Shown: positions 49,697 to 61,345 of the stretch, one piece after another
Numbering within the stretch: position 1 is the first letter of the stretch
Layout: each line of letters begins with the position of its first letter
Source of the DNA: Doryteuthis pealeii
Taxonomy: Eukaryota; Mollusca; Cephalopoda; Myopsida; Loliginidae
Length of the DNA: 64,000 bases
Direction: 5' to 3'
NCBI GenBank assembly: GCA_023376005.1
Contig: CM042143.1
Location: 87,136,470 to 87,200,469, forward strand
Notes under the pieces: model-generated
What the model was told of the DNA's origin: nothing
The model's input: only the letters and a program-made list of their open reading frames with translations
The model's database searches: none
Position numbers and translations under genes: made by a program

Positions 49697-51102
49697 CTAA
49701 AAACAACAAAAATAGGCACACATAAAAACCAAGACAAAAAGAAGAAAAAACATAAAACAGCATTTAAATTTGCACCTATTTCATTGAAAATTGTCATAAG
49801 ACTTTTATAATTTGCTTGAAGCACTGTGTGTATATTGGCTTGGCAGTTGATTTTGAAAGCTATCACAATGCAAGTGTAAAAAAAAACTAGGTAACTAGGA
49901 TGTTGTTCATTTATCTTTTATTTATTTTAATATTTCAGGATGAAAAAAAATCCCTTAAAGCATGGAACCCTTAAACAGAGAGTTGTTGACTGTTCCTCTC
50001 CCTTAAGGATTATATGCTTTTAGAAATCTTCTGACCAAGGGATTTTTTCATACCGAAATATTAAGACAAAAATCAAAGGTAGACAGACAACATCATTAGC
50101 TACCTATATTTTTCTTTACACTTGCACTGTGATAGCCTTCAAAACCAAATGCCAAATCTAAAATTCTGTTTTTCCAAAAAAATATGAAAGTTTGAATAAA
50201 TTTGGATCATTTTGTGTTAAATATTCACAAAGATAAAAATAATATCACCAATGAAATTTAGAGAATCTGTTACATCCCTTTATGATATATACAAATACTT
50301 AAAATATGTATACTTGGGCAACATTTTTTCATTTATGCATACTGTGTTGAACAAGACGGACATTTCATATCTGAGGATTTTTTCCCCCCTTTATCTTTTC
50401 TAGTTTTCTGGACAGTTTTTTTTATTAAATATCTGTTGACTAGGCCAAAGTTTTCATCCCTAGTACTTTCAGCACACCATAGTGCCATCATTAGGGGTAG
50501 ATCTAATTGAGTTGATCCCCGTTTATTTTTAAACATGTAAGGTGGTTAAACAACCGAGTAGCAGTGGGAGTAAAGAGGAGAAATTATATGAAAGGGTGAG
50601 GATTGGGAGGAGGAGAATTGGCGGGAAATGAGTTATAGACATTTTAAGATGTTACAGCTATATTAAAAAATAATCTTATTCAAAGTGGATTTATTTTGCT
50701 TAATGTATAGACCATCGAGAATTTGGAGTTTCTGTTTGTTTGTTTCTTTGCGCAGTATGTGTGTTTTTGGTTAGAATTGTCCCGTAATTAGAGGGGGGGG
50801 GGGCATGCATGTGATTTTAAGGGTTTTGAGATGGAGCTGGTATCGTAAATGGGATATGTTTAATTAAACATTTAGAACAGAACTTTTCATTACTCTTATT
50901 TCCTATTCAGTTGTTTATTTTGAAACTATATATTTGTTTTGTAGATACCCTATATGTTGATTGTAGATTTTAAAAATGCATAAAGTTTTGTTTTTTTTCT
51001 TTTCCGGACTACAAGGAGAATGAAGAGGATGGTTGCTTTTGAAGTTTCTATGTAGATCTTAGACCATGACTGCACCATAAACATTTTTTTAATGTAAGAT
51101 CA

Positions 51103-51343
51103 AGTGGTTTAGCTCAGTCGGTAGAGCACTCGCCTAGAAATCCCAAGGTTCCTGGTTTGATGCCAGCCCTCGTCAACTCAGCACATGAGTAGCATAGTGA
51201 TCAGTGCAGTAAAGTGAAGAGATGATGGTAGGTGTGGCACTCCACCTCAGATGCAAAAACAATCTCCTTGGTTTAGCACTATAGACTCCTTCGGTATCTG
51301 GCTGATACTGACATTAGGCCACCCCAATGACTTTACTTTAAGC
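51103..51343 (+). repeat. tRNA-derived SINE (S1 family)
   Basis: A box TAGCTCAGTCGGTAGAG, B box GGTTTGATGCC, body with GATGATGGTAGGTGTGGCAC, ending CACCCCAATGACTTTAC. A (CA)n(TA)n run follows. Confidence 0.92.
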
Positions 51344-51526
51344 CCATACACACACACACATATATATATATATATACTACCTTTATTATGTCAGCATTTA
51401 ATTCAGGTAAAAGCCAAGTTTTAAATCTCCAAAATAAGACACACAACTTACAAACTCAAGAGAATGATAATCTTTTTGTAAAATTTACTTGTTACAAGTA
51501 TCAAAACCTTACAGGAGGGTCATCTA

Positions 51527-51608
51527 TCTATACATATATAAAAGGCAGTTGGTGTGTATGTATGTATGTCCGATTGAAACTACGAAAAAAACAATCAATG
51601 ACAAAGTA

Positions 51609-51652
<44 letters not shown>

Positions 51653-52013
51653 CACACACACACACACACACACACATTCACTATCATAAGATCTTGCTTT
51701 TTGATAAAAAATAATGAAGATTTGATTTATATTCGTGAAGATAATTAAAAAAATAAAATCTAAATAGTAACAGCATATGATTTTTTTTATTTTTACATTT
51801 AACATTTTAAATAGGAGACATTAATTTTTCTGTTCAGAGTGTCTGTGCTCTTTTTTTCTGACACCCCACCTGGCTGGATCAACGTACAGTCTTTTTTACA
51901 TAGTGATTTTAATAGGGCATTCTACCAGGATCCAACTCATGATTCAGTAATAATAGATCTGTGAGACTAACTCCCCCCCCCTTACCCAGGCGATGCCAGG
52001 TAACTGCTTCCAG
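51527..52013 (+). mobile_element. Helitron-like element H2, copy 2
   Basis: Starts A|TCTATACATATATAAAAG with the same TA/CA expansion (51,610-51,676) and ends with a hairpin CCAGGC-GAT-GCCAGG 11 nt before CCAG|T. The centre is diverged and contains an S2 SINE piece, so it may be two elements. Confidence 0.6.
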
Positions 52014-52584
52014 TTAAATAGATACACATAGACAAAAAGTTTTTGTCTACTTCTATAAATGAAAACTCTGCATTGTTTGGAATTGGTTTCATTTCGCAAA
52101 AATATTTGTTTTGAGGCTATTCTAAATGGTGGCAAATCAAACAGAATGCTCCAGGCTAGAACAGAGGTCTGTCATCAAATTTTTGGTAGCTGAGAAGTGC
52201 AAACCATGTAAAATTCACTGGAGAATATCTGATGTGTATGGAGAAGCATGTTTTAGTAAAAAAAAATGTTTACAAATTGGCTAAACATGGGTTTGCCACA
52301 ACAAGCGAGAGTTGAAAAGACAGTCGATGAAGTAAAAAACACACTGACTATCCAGTAAAGAAAAAGTTTCCAGTGGTCAGTAAAGAAGGCCATGCTGGCA
52401 GTTTTCAGGACCCATCATTTGATTTCCGTAAAATAGGTGCAACTGTAAACAGTAAACAGTGCTTCCTATCGTCTAACTCCTTAGGCAACATTCACCTTAA
52501 TTATTAAATGACTCATATTAACCAGATTTAACAGAAAGCTTGTCAAATTCTTATCAGTACTATACATATATATATATATATATA

Positions 52585-52779
52585 TTATAATGGAGATATA
52601 GTGTCTGTCTGTAACTGAAACTACATCTCTGCTTACATCACAGTACCCTCAGGAATGGCATAAGTTTATCAAGGAGTATTTAATTCATAGTCAAAATTAT
52701 TTATATATAGAATAAATCTTATTTATTAATGATGTCTCTATGAAAATACTTACACCCGGAAGGTGGATATTCTTGCTAG
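52585..52779 (+). mobile_element. Helitron-like element H1, copy 3, internally deleted
   Basis: Keeps the 5' end TATAATGGAGATATAGTGTC and the 3' end CACCCGGAAGGTGG...CTTGCTAG|T in only 195 bp. The middle 300 bp is missing, joined at the AAAATAC block. Confidence 0.75.
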
Positions 52780-52931
52780 TATATATGAGAGAGAGAGAGA
52801 GAAAAAAAAAGAATTCAGATACATTATAGTCTGCAAGTGTTATGGCAGAATCAATAACTTTTTTTCCCTATGAAAGTAGTAAACAATTATTTACTGATCA
52901 AACATTTCTATAGTAACCTATCATCACCATA

Positions 52932-53190
52932 AAGTAAAGTTGGCAGACTATTGTCGGTATCAGCATGACAGCAAAGGAGTCTATCTCCTTTTCACTAGCA
53001 CAAGACCAGAAAGATTGTTTTAGCTGAGGTGGAGTGCCATACCTACCATCAGCTCCCAGATGCTTTACCACACAGATTAGATTACCCCAAGCTGTGCTAC
53101 TCATGCACCGAGTTAGCTGGGACTGGTATAGAACCCAGAACCTTGCAATTCCTAGGCGGATGTTCTACTGACTGAGCTAAACCGTTGCTC
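52932..53190 (-). repeat. tRNA-derived SINE (S1 family)
   Basis: Minus strand begins TTTAGCTCAGTCAGTAGAAC with a B box GGTTCTATACC; body contains GCACAAGACCAGAAAG (plus text). Diverged copy. Confidence 0.88.
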
Positions 53191-53360
53191 TGGGAGAGAG
53201 GATCTTTAATTTTAACATATAATGACTGGATATAAAATGAATCATTAAAAACAAAATTTTAAAATATAGGACTACAAGTATGCATATAGTTGTCATCTAC
53301 TGCTTTTAAAGAAAGTACTCAAAATTTGTTCTGTCATTATCTTTACAATAAGTAAAGTAA

Positions 53361-53613
53361 GTAAGTAAAGTCGTTGGGGTGGCCTTAAGTCGGTATCAGC
53401 CAATCAGCAAAGGAGTCTATCCCCTTTTCACTAGTACTAGACCAAGGAGATTGTTTTTGCTTCTGAGGTGGAACGCCACACCTACCATCAGCTCCTTACT
53501 TTACCGCACATATCCCTGTGCTACTCATACGCCGAGTTGGCGAGGGCCGGTATCGAACTAGGAACCTTGTGGTTTCTAGCTGAACGCTCTACCGACTAAG
53601 CTAACTGGGCCCA
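53361..53613 (-). repeat. tRNA-derived SINE (S1 family)
   Basis: Minus strand begins TTAGCTTAGTCGGTAGAGCG, B box GGTTCCTAGTTCGATACC, and ends ACGACTTTACTTACTTACTT. Very similar to the copy at 13,527, suggesting a recently active source. Confidence 0.93.
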
Positions 53614-53989
53614 TCATCTTTACAATACTTCAATAAATTGATTTTCTTTAACTTCAAAAATGTAAATTAAAATAATCCCCCCCACCCACACACACACACA
53701 TTAAAAAAAAATTTTTTTTTAAATTATTAGTAATTAACAAAGATAAAGAAATGTCAATTTCTTCCATTGATTCAAGCAGAAATGAAAACAGTTTATTAAA
53801 GAGTAGCTAAGAAAAATATCTTCTTTTCTAAGCAAGTGTTTAATAATAGTCATTAGTGTTCATTGATTGAAATTAGGAAGTAAACAAATTAGTTGATGAA
53901 AATTTACAAGGAAAGGAAGTATGTTAAGTAACTATTAAAACTACTATGCACACACAGGGAAGGCATGGTCTGCTATAAACAGTTTATCT

Positions 53990-54270
53990 GGAGGCGTTTG
54001 GTGTAATGGTTAGAGTCGTAGGAAATGGAGTTGTCAAACAGAGTTCAAATCTTGGACGAGGTTGTTTGCATTTCACATAGCGCTAACACCCTTGGGAAAG
54101 GTATACATCTAACCATTCTCTCTTTAGCTATGGGTAAAATGTAGGGTAGACTGAGCTCTTTAACTTTGGCTAGGTAACTAGTCTTGGAGAAGGAAAACTC
54201 TGAATTGAAACCTGTTAAACTCCGCTTCAAGAACTTGACCACGTGTCAAATTTGCTTGTGCGGAGGGGTT
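53990..54270 (+). repeat. tRNA-like SINE (S2 family)
   Basis: GGAGGCGTTTGGTGTAATGG and GAGTTCAAATCTTGGACG form A- and B-box-like motifs. The tail AACTCCGCTTCAAGAACTTG and GCGGAGGGGTTGGTAAATA matches an inverted copy at 61,185-61,345. Confidence 0.78.
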
Positions 54271-54287
54271 GGTAAATATATATAAAT

Positions 54288-54450
54288 AGATTATCGGCCA
54301 TATGGAATCCAGTCTCACTGACAAGCTAAAGCAACAGTTCTTCCAAGTTGTGATTGTATCAGTGCTACTGTATGGCTTCACCACTTGGACCCTAACGAAA
54401 CACCTACAGAATAAGCTAAATGGAACTTGCACAAGAATGCTGCATATAAT
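54288..54450 (+). mobile_element. non-LTR retrotransposon 3' fragment, 5' piece of interrupted copy
   Basis: Encodes SSLTDKLKQQFFQVVIVSVL then LYGFTTWTLTKHLQNKLNGT and CTRML, the C-terminal region of reverse-transcriptase polyproteins of non-LTR elements. The frame is cut by H1 copy 4 and resumes at 55,085. Confidence 0.88.
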
Positions 54451-55084
54451 ATTATAATGGAGATTGTGTGTTTGTCTGTCTGTAACCGAAACTATATTAC
54501 TATAAGAGTCTCAAATCCCTTTGTTATTGACATCACATTCTCCATGATTTTATTTTTATTTAAACCTCAATTATTAATAAAGTTCTTTAACATTATTATT
54601 ACTGTGGACCATATCTACATGCTAATAACATGCAATTGTATTTATATATACAGCAAAATAGCATTTTACAGTGTGAATGGGAAGGCTAATTTACATATTG
54701 ATATTAAAAATTTGATTTTAATAAATATATGCTTGGTATTATTGGTTTCTAATTGTTTGGTTTTATCTTATTGAATATGAGCAAAAATCTTGGGTATAAA
54801 TCTTAAAAGAAATCTATTAACAAAAAGAAATAACTGTCATTTTATTCTTTATTTCCTATTTTAACTAAATAGTTGAATTAGGAAAATTTAGCAAGGAAAG
54901 ACGGGAGTAATGAAAAATGATGGAAGAGTTAGTTTCAAAGTTGTTCTATTTTTCAATCATACCCCCTCTGTTCCAGTTTTTTTCTGCATTCTTATTCAGT
55001 TTCATAAGCCTTTCTAATTTAACGTGATATTTTATTATATTAAAACTTAAATACTTGCACCCGGAAGGTGCATATATTTGCTAG
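54451..55084 (+). mobile_element. Helitron-like element H1, copy 4, inserted in a LINE
   Basis: From about TATAATGGAGATTGTGTGTT to the hairpin GCACC-CGGAA-GGTGC and TTTGCTAG|T. It splits a LINE reading frame whose uninterrupted form is visible at 57,053-57,080. AATATTA occurs on both sides, so either a short target duplication or insertion without duplication into an AT run is possible. Confidence 0.78.
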
Positions 55085-55385
55085 TAATATTAAACAAATC
55101 ATGGAAACAACAACCAACAAGAAATCAGCTGTATGGCCACTTGCCTCCTATCACACAAATCATCCGAGTGAGATGAACAAAACATGTTGGATATTGCTGG
55201 AGAAGCAAGGACGGACTCATAAGTGATGCTCTCCTATGGAAGCGAGCACATGGACACACTAGTGCGGGCCATCTAGCAAAGACTTATATTAACCAGCTCT
55301 GCATGGATACTAGATGCTGCACAAAGGACCTCCCAAGGTCTATGAATGATACAGACAGTTGACAAGAGATTGTTATGGATATCAG
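55085..55385 (+). mobile_element. non-LTR retrotransposon 3' fragment, 3' piece of interrupted copy
   Basis: Resumes at ILNKSWKQQPTRNQLYGHLP and continues through PITQIIRVR, LISDVLLW and LCMDTRCCTKDLPRSMND with several frame breaks. Homologous to 57,064-57,375. Confidence 0.85.
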
Positions 55386-55711
55386 TTGGTTTAAATAAGT
55401 TTATAGTCAATTAATCTCCTTTTTTTTAACCAAAATATGGATATCCATGCTACTAGCACAACATTAGGATGATGATGATGAAAACTACTGTACTGATTCT
55501 ATGTTAATAGTAGATATTTGAGATGATCAACAATACAAAAATGAAAATATTGTAGAAATGATTCCACAGATGTAGCTTAAAACTAGCAGTCATAATAGAA
55601 TCAGTAAAGTTAAACACACTCAACTTGATAACAATTTGACAAATAAAAAAAAGAAAACTTTAAGGAGCTTGAATTTCCACATGCTAAATTGGTTCTAATT
55701 TTTATTTATTA

Positions 55712-56170
55712 CTAGCAGGACCTGTGGATATACCACAGTATGATAATTCAATTATTAAAACATTAGATATGTTTAGTTAATATTGCAACATATTTCAATA
55801 TCTAAAAAGTATAATAATCTTGATTTAACTTTTTTTCTTTCCTTCTTTTCATTATGTTCAATTGAAACAGATTAGCATTATCACTTTCACGCACTCACCA
55901 CCTCTCTATCTTTCCCCCACACTTTTTCTTATTATATTTTTCTACGTAGCATGTCCTCCCATCCCTTTTTTATAATAAAATGGAATGGTCCATTGTTTAG
56001 TTGAAGTGATGACACTCATAAGAAATAAGAATTCAGCAGAAAAGCAACACCAGATAATCAGGATTCACATTTTTGCATTTCCTCTTGGATGATTTCAACT
56101 GTCTCATTTTTAACCAGAGGGTGTTGCAAGATGATAAGAGTTGTACTTCTAAGAAACAAGAGTATTAATA
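55712..56170 (-). mobile_element. Helitron-like element H3, copy 2
   Basis: On the minus strand the 3' end is a perfect hairpin CTGTGG-TATAT-CCACAG followed by GTCCTGCTAG|T. The body matches 27,539-27,960; the 5' limit is not certain. Confidence 0.72.
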
Positions 56171-56424
56171 ATCAAGAATGTAGTTATACATTTTTTAAAT
56201 CAATTATTATTTCATTAGATAATCACAATGTTCTATATCAGCCAAAGTTGAAGACATAGCACATTGGGAGATAAATTATTTTATGAGAATTGTTTTGTTT
56301 TATGTGACTAATTATAATGTGTTTTGATGATCTATAAAAATGTTTAAAAAAGGACAAAAAAGAGGAGGGTGTCATTTTAAGTGATAAATCTTTACTGCTA
56401 GAAATTAGGGGGAAAAATTAAGCA

Positions 56425-56702
56425 TCTATACATCTAAAAAGGGCAGTTGGTGTGTATGCCCGGATGAAACTATGAAAATAAAACAATTAACAACAAAGTA
56501 AATTAAATATCATCAGTTCCCGTTTTTTTGTGCAAAAATTATGAAGATTTTATTTATATTTGAAGATATTCAAACAATTAAACGTAGAAATAGCATTGAA
56601 ATTATACTTAAAAATGTCCAGCATTTGTGAATCTCAAAAGTAAACAAATCAATAAACCAGGTTTCTCCTTCTACCCAGGCGATACTGGATAGTCGCTTCT
56701 AG
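56425..56702 (+). mobile_element. Helitron-like element H2, copy 3
   Basis: A compact 278-bp copy: host A, then TCTATACATCTAAAAAGGGC at the 5' end, and at the 3' end CCAG-GCGATA-CTGG, 11 nt, CTAG and host T. This copy lacks the TA expansion and best defines the family. Confidence 0.8.
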
Positions 56703-56899
56703 TACTAAATGAATGGCAAATATCTTATAAGTTATCCAGAATAAATATGCACCAAAAACCTTTAGTTTTAAAAATATTACCTAACATATTCATTACACAT
56801 GAATATAATTGACCTAAATTTAACCCTCTTGTCTTGAATCTTTTGATCACCACCTCATTTAAAAAATATTTTCTTCTCCCTACTATATTCCTCTCTCAC

Positions 56900-57375
56900 C
56901 TGACAGATCATCAGTCATATGGAAATCCAATCCCACTGACAGGTTAAAGCGACAATTCTTCCAAGCCTTATTTGTATCAGTGCTACTGTATGGCTGCAAC
57001 ACTTGGACCCTCACAAAACAACTAAAGAATAAGCTAGATGGCAGCTGCACAAGAATGCTGCGTGCAAATCATGGAAACAACACCCCACAAGAAAGCAGTT
57101 GTATGGCCACCTGCTCCCTATCACACAAATCATCCGAGTGAGGCAAACAAGATATGGTGGACACTACTAGAGAAGCAAGGACAAACTCATAAGTGATGTT
57201 CTCCTATGGAAACCAACACATGGTCACATCAGTGTGGGCTGTCCAGCAAAGACCTACATTGACAAGCTCTGCACGGATACTGAATGCTGTGCAAAGGACC
57301 TCCCAGGGGCAATCAATGATAGGGATGGTTGGCGAGAGATTGTCATGGATATCCAAGCTATTAGCATGACATGAT
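56900..57375 (+). mobile_element. non-LTR retrotransposon 3' fragment, uninterrupted
   Basis: Encodes SLTDRLKRQFFQALFVSVLL then YGCNTWTLTKQLKNKLDGSC, and after a frame shift KSWKQHPTRKQLYGHLLPIT, LISDVLLWKPTHGH, AKTYIDKLCTDTECC and DRDGWREIVMDIQA. This is the C-terminal tail of a LINE polyprotein, with one stop and at least one frameshift. Confidence 0.9.
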
Positions 57376-57424
57376 GTGTCAGTTAAGAATTTGTTTAACA
57401 ATATAGGTAGTTTAAGCCTGGTGG

Positions 57425-57849
57425 TTCAATTTTAATTATGATTCATAGAATAAATCTTAATTATTAATGATGCCTCTATGAAAACCTGAATTAGCCTCAA
57501 AACAGCCCATGTTATTAGTGCATCTAAAATCCTGCAATGTGTCTTATATATCACTAAGAAATAACGGTTTACCTAATATATGGTGGGGTTAATTTGCATA
57601 CTGATTTTAACAAAACTGGGTTTAATAAATAATTACTTTGTGCTATTGATCTCTAATATTATTGTTTTATTCTCCAATATATTAAAATCCGCTGAATGAT
57701 TTTATAAAGAAACCAATTAAAATACAATTAAAATAAGTATAATCTTTTTATATGTGTTCTTATTCAATTTTGTTAGTCTTTATAATTTAATATATTTCAT
57801 TACATTAAAACGTAAATACTTACGCCCAGAGGATGCATATTCTTGCTAG
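57425..57849 (+). mobile_element. Helitron-like element H1, copy 5, 5'-truncated
   Basis: Starts within the ATAGAATAAATCTTAATTAT block, contains AAAATCCTGCAATGTG, and ends TTACGCCCAGAGGATGCATA then TTCTTGCTAG|T with a decayed stem. Confidence 0.72.
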
Positions 57850-57892
57850 TTAGATTGATAATTCTATAGAATTTCCTTTTTTTAGTGGGTTA

Positions 57893-58545
57893 AGTTGGTT
57901 GGTTGGATTTTACAGCATGTCAACCCATTGGGTCATTTTATGCTGAAGACGTTTTTGTTTTATTCATTCTTGATGGGTACTCAATTTGTTTTAAACACAT
58001 TTCTATTTAACCCATATATGGAACCCTAACAGGTACTACCACTCCGGTTCAGAGTGGATCTGGGAGTAATGATCATGAAGGGGTGCTCCACAATCCCCTG
58101 AGCTCCAAAATTAGAACCTTACCATCAGATAGAGTTTATCATACCCAGGACATGAAGACCCTCAGCCACCATCTTCTAGCACATATAATAAAAAAGGGTT
58201 GGGACTTGCAATAGGGTTGGAACAATTATATACGTGCTAGGGCTTGATGTGACTAGCTGACTGATCAGAGGGGGCCTCTCCGACTACCTGTCTAGCCTAA
58301 GTAAGGGCCAAAGTGGAGTGTTGCAAGTCAAGGAATGCTCAGTCACCAGGGTTCCATCTTTAAGCATCACAATCTGCCACTTACGCCCAACTGGTGGCCC
58401 CATTGGAGAGGAGGGACTTCCCTCTGCAGAGATGCAGTCGGTGTATTCTAAGTTTTGGTGGGGATTAGAATATGCTAACTGTATCCTCTGCAGAGGTGTA
58501 AGACCCCCTCCAATTCCGGGGGGGGGGGGGCTTAGGTATGACATT
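57893..58545 (+). repeat. Rep-B, nearly full-length copy
   Basis: From GGTTGGTTGGATTTTACAGC to GCAGAGATGCAGTCGGTGTA and beyond; the 3' end is followed by CTCTGCAGAGGTGTAAGACC, a repeated piece, and a G run. Confidence 0.88.
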
Positions 58546-58734
58546 TAATTGCATTCGATGGTTAAGAGGTGGAGAGGAAGAGGGTTAAGAGGGCAAAAAT
58601 GTTAACGCTGTCAAAATACTTGCAAACTGGGGCTTATTTCAGTCAACAGCCAGAGTTCAAAAGAACATTTCACAATATGGAAGCTGGAGGTGAGATACCT
58701 GGAAATTGTGTTAATCCCTCCCCCACTCCCATTG

Positions 58735-58890
58735 GAATATGACAAGGTAGGGTTAATGTGGAGTGCCCTACAGGAATTATACCTCCAGAGGGTCAGCACA
58801 AAAATTGCTGGCATCCCATCAGCATTCTACTTCAGGGGCACTGGGCAATAAACCCAGGCCTTACCCTCTTTTAGAAGGTACCCTGGGGAC
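58735..58890 (+). repeat. Rep-G interspersed repeat
   Basis: GGCACTGGGCAATAAACCCA and nearby TTGCTGGCATCCCATCAGC match the GC-rich insert at 63,405-63,560. Unclassified. Confidence 0.65.
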
Positions 58891-59194
58891 TGAGCAAGAT
58901 ACCTGGAAATAGATATATATGTCTCCACTTTCCTCTTATCTAATCACTTCACATCTAAATTGTCAGTCACATTTCAAGAAATTACAGAAACAAGTCCTTG
59001 AATATTTGTCAAATTGGTAATAAAAAATAAAATAAAAATTTATGTTCAACACAACTAAAAAGAAATTCAACAGTTGATGCACAAATTTATGTTTAAATCT
59101 AAGCAAATATTTTAAAATTTGCTTAACTTAATATTATTATGATATACAGTTACAGTTGGCAGAATGGCTATCGTTGGTATCACCCAGACAGTGA

Positions 59195-59650
59195 GGGAAG
59201 GCATTTTGTTTTATTCATTCTTGATGGGTATTCATATTTTCTTTTCAAACTTAATCTTTTTTCTTAAAAACATCTTTTAATTCTCATTTCTTTAAATCTA
59301 TTTAATCCATATATGGGATCCTAATAGGTACTACCACTCCGGATCAAAGAGGACCTGGGAGTAATAGCGATGAAGGGGTACTCCACATCCCCTTGAGCTT
59401 CAGAATTGGAACTTCACCATCAGATAGAGTTTAATGTCATACCAAGGACACTAAGACCCTCAGCCACTGCCTTCTAGTACATATGATAAAAAGGGTTTGG
59501 GTTTGCCATAAAGGCCATAGGGTTGGAACAATCATATAGGTGCTAGGACTTGACAAGGCTAGCCAATTGATGGGCCCCTCTTCGACTGCCCATCTAGCCT
59601 GAGTAAAGGCCAAAGTGGATCATTGCATGTCATAGACTGCTCAGCCACCA
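59195..59650 (+). repeat. Rep-B copy fused to an S1 head fragment
   Basis: Starts in S1-like CAGACAGTGAGGGAAGGCAT, continues with ATTCTTGATGGGTATTCATA and follows Rep-B to CATGTCATAGACTGCTCAGC. Confidence 0.82.
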
Positions 59651-59889
59651 TTGCTTTAAGCCAAGTATTCTATTTAAAGAATTTTATTGTGCCCCCCCCC
59701 TCCACACACTTTAATTTAGTTTTCATTCTTTCTTAACAACTCACCCTCAAGTCCAACCCCTCCTCACCATGGCAGGGTGGTGACAATGTGGTAGTGTCAG
59801 AGCTATGCCATCCGGAACTCAAGTTCCTGGTAAACCCCACAACCCCAGCGGTATTAGGGCCACAACCCGGTGAAAGGGGCTTTAGTGAA

Positions 59890-60145
59890 AATCCAATGTG
59901 CATTTTAATTATTGTCAGAAATCAACAGGTTTTTGGCATACTTGTCACTGCATCTGTGGAAAATTTGCAGCAAACAAGGGCATCTCCTTCCCCTGACTGG
60001 GATATGCATGCAGGATTTGGGGAACTGCTTGTTAATTTCCTATTCACTTGTCACACTTTTCATGAGTTCACTATCTCATTCATTTCGGATATGGTGAACT
60101 CATAGGATAGAGCTGGCTTAACCAACCCAGGGTGAATGCCGTTAC
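59890..60145. repeat. Rep-F interspersed repeat
   Basis: Inverted relative to 31,235-31,440; contains CTTCCCCTGACTGGGATATG and GGATAGAGCTGGCTTAACCA. The short open frame here is repeat-derived. Confidence 0.6.
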
Positions 60146-60359
60146 AACAACTTTCTTAACAAGCATAACAAGATGTGTACATTTTTAAATTTAGTACAAC
60201 ATGCAACCAATTTCTGGCCACTGTTTACATCTATACAGTTGTCAAATTATCAACTTAAAAGAATTTAACTTACAATTAAAGTTTATTAAGCTATATTCAT
60301 TCAATAATCCACACCAGAAAGGTAATACTTGTTTTATCTTAATCATTTTACATAAAGCT

Positions 60360-60625
60360 TTGATAATTTCTATTATTTAGATTTTTCAGACTTAAAATAC
60401 AGTTCTAAGTAACAATCATCTGGAGATTGCAGGTTCAATCCTGACTACATGCAAAACTAACAGAATACTCAACACAGCTTAACACTTGTACTCGGTCCGG
60501 GTTAACAGAATGAGAACCATCTACCCCAATGGATTAAATAAAGGTTCAGTTTGAGGGCTCTACGACCAAAACATTGTGTATATAACATTAAAGATGAGGA
60601 CAATATCCCCCGAAAAATCTAAATA
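60360..60625 (-). repeat. Rep-C related SINE-like repeat
   Basis: Contains TGCAGGTTCAATCCTGACTA, ACTTGTACTCGGTCCGGGTT and AAGATGAGGACAATATCCCC. Shares modules with 35,685-35,880 and 44,340-44,640. Confidence 0.65.
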
Positions 60626-60850
60626 ATACATAAGTAATCTACAAGGGCATCTATGATATTTTGTAGATTACCCAATACAATATAGTCTCATGATAAATCA
60701 AATGTTAGCCTCTCAAGTCTTAACGGAGAAAAAATGAAAATGATTTAAATGTTTTTTTTTAACACACTACTTGATTATGAATCTAAATCACTGTAATTGC
60801 ATTAATATATCCCTTGGTTTTGTTTTGTTTTTAACAATATCTTTTTGAGG

Positions 60851-60852
<2 letters not shown>

Positions 60853-60923
<71 letters not shown>
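60853..60923. repeat. (TA)n(CA)n microsatellite
   Basis: About 26 TA units followed by CACACA. No gene nearby. Confidence 0.95.
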
Positions 60924-60924
<1 letters not shown>

Positions 60925-61150
60925 TACACAGATGCTGATAGGTATGTGCCCTGCACAAAAATCTAAAAAGATGCAGTAAAATTGTATTCATGCATCCCAG
61001 TGTTTTTCTTCCCTCACCATTTCAAGTTAACTGTAAATATATTTCAATAGTTTCTTAGAAATGAATTACAAAGGATAGGTGGCTTTATTTGGGACCCATA
61101 ACTTTTTCCAGGGTCTCATTTAAAGGATGCACTAAATCAAAAAGCTATCA

Positions 61151-61151
<1 letters not shown>

Positions 61152-61182
<31 letters not shown>
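61152..61182. repeat. (TA)n microsatellite
   Basis: About 15 TA units directly before an inverted S2 SINE (61,185-61,345). Confidence 0.93.
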
Positions 61183-61184
<2 letters not shown>

Positions 61185-61345
61185 TTACCAACCCCTCCAC
61201 ATGAGCAGGATGCGACACAAGGTCAATTTTTTAAGCGGAGTTTAACAGGTTTGAATTCAGAGTTTTTCTTCTCCTAGACTGGTTACCTAGCCAAGGTTAG
61301 AGAGCACAGTGTTCTACTATTTACCCATAGCTGGAGGGAGAGTAG
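61185..61345 (-). repeat. S2 SINE tail, inverted
   Basis: CCAACCCCTCCACATGAGCA, AGCGGAGTTTAACAGGTTTG and GACTGGTTACCTAGCCAAGG are the reverse complement of the tail at 54,110-54,275. The tRNA-like head is missing. Confidence 0.75.

Noticed and set aside
58284..58548. Coding frames around 58,300-58,550 on both strands
   Set aside because: They lie entirely within a Rep-B copy; similar frames appear in the other copies with different breaks.
59788..60105. A 105-codon open frame on the plus strand
   Set aside because: Its second half is Rep-F, present inverted at 31,235, and no recognised domain is seen.
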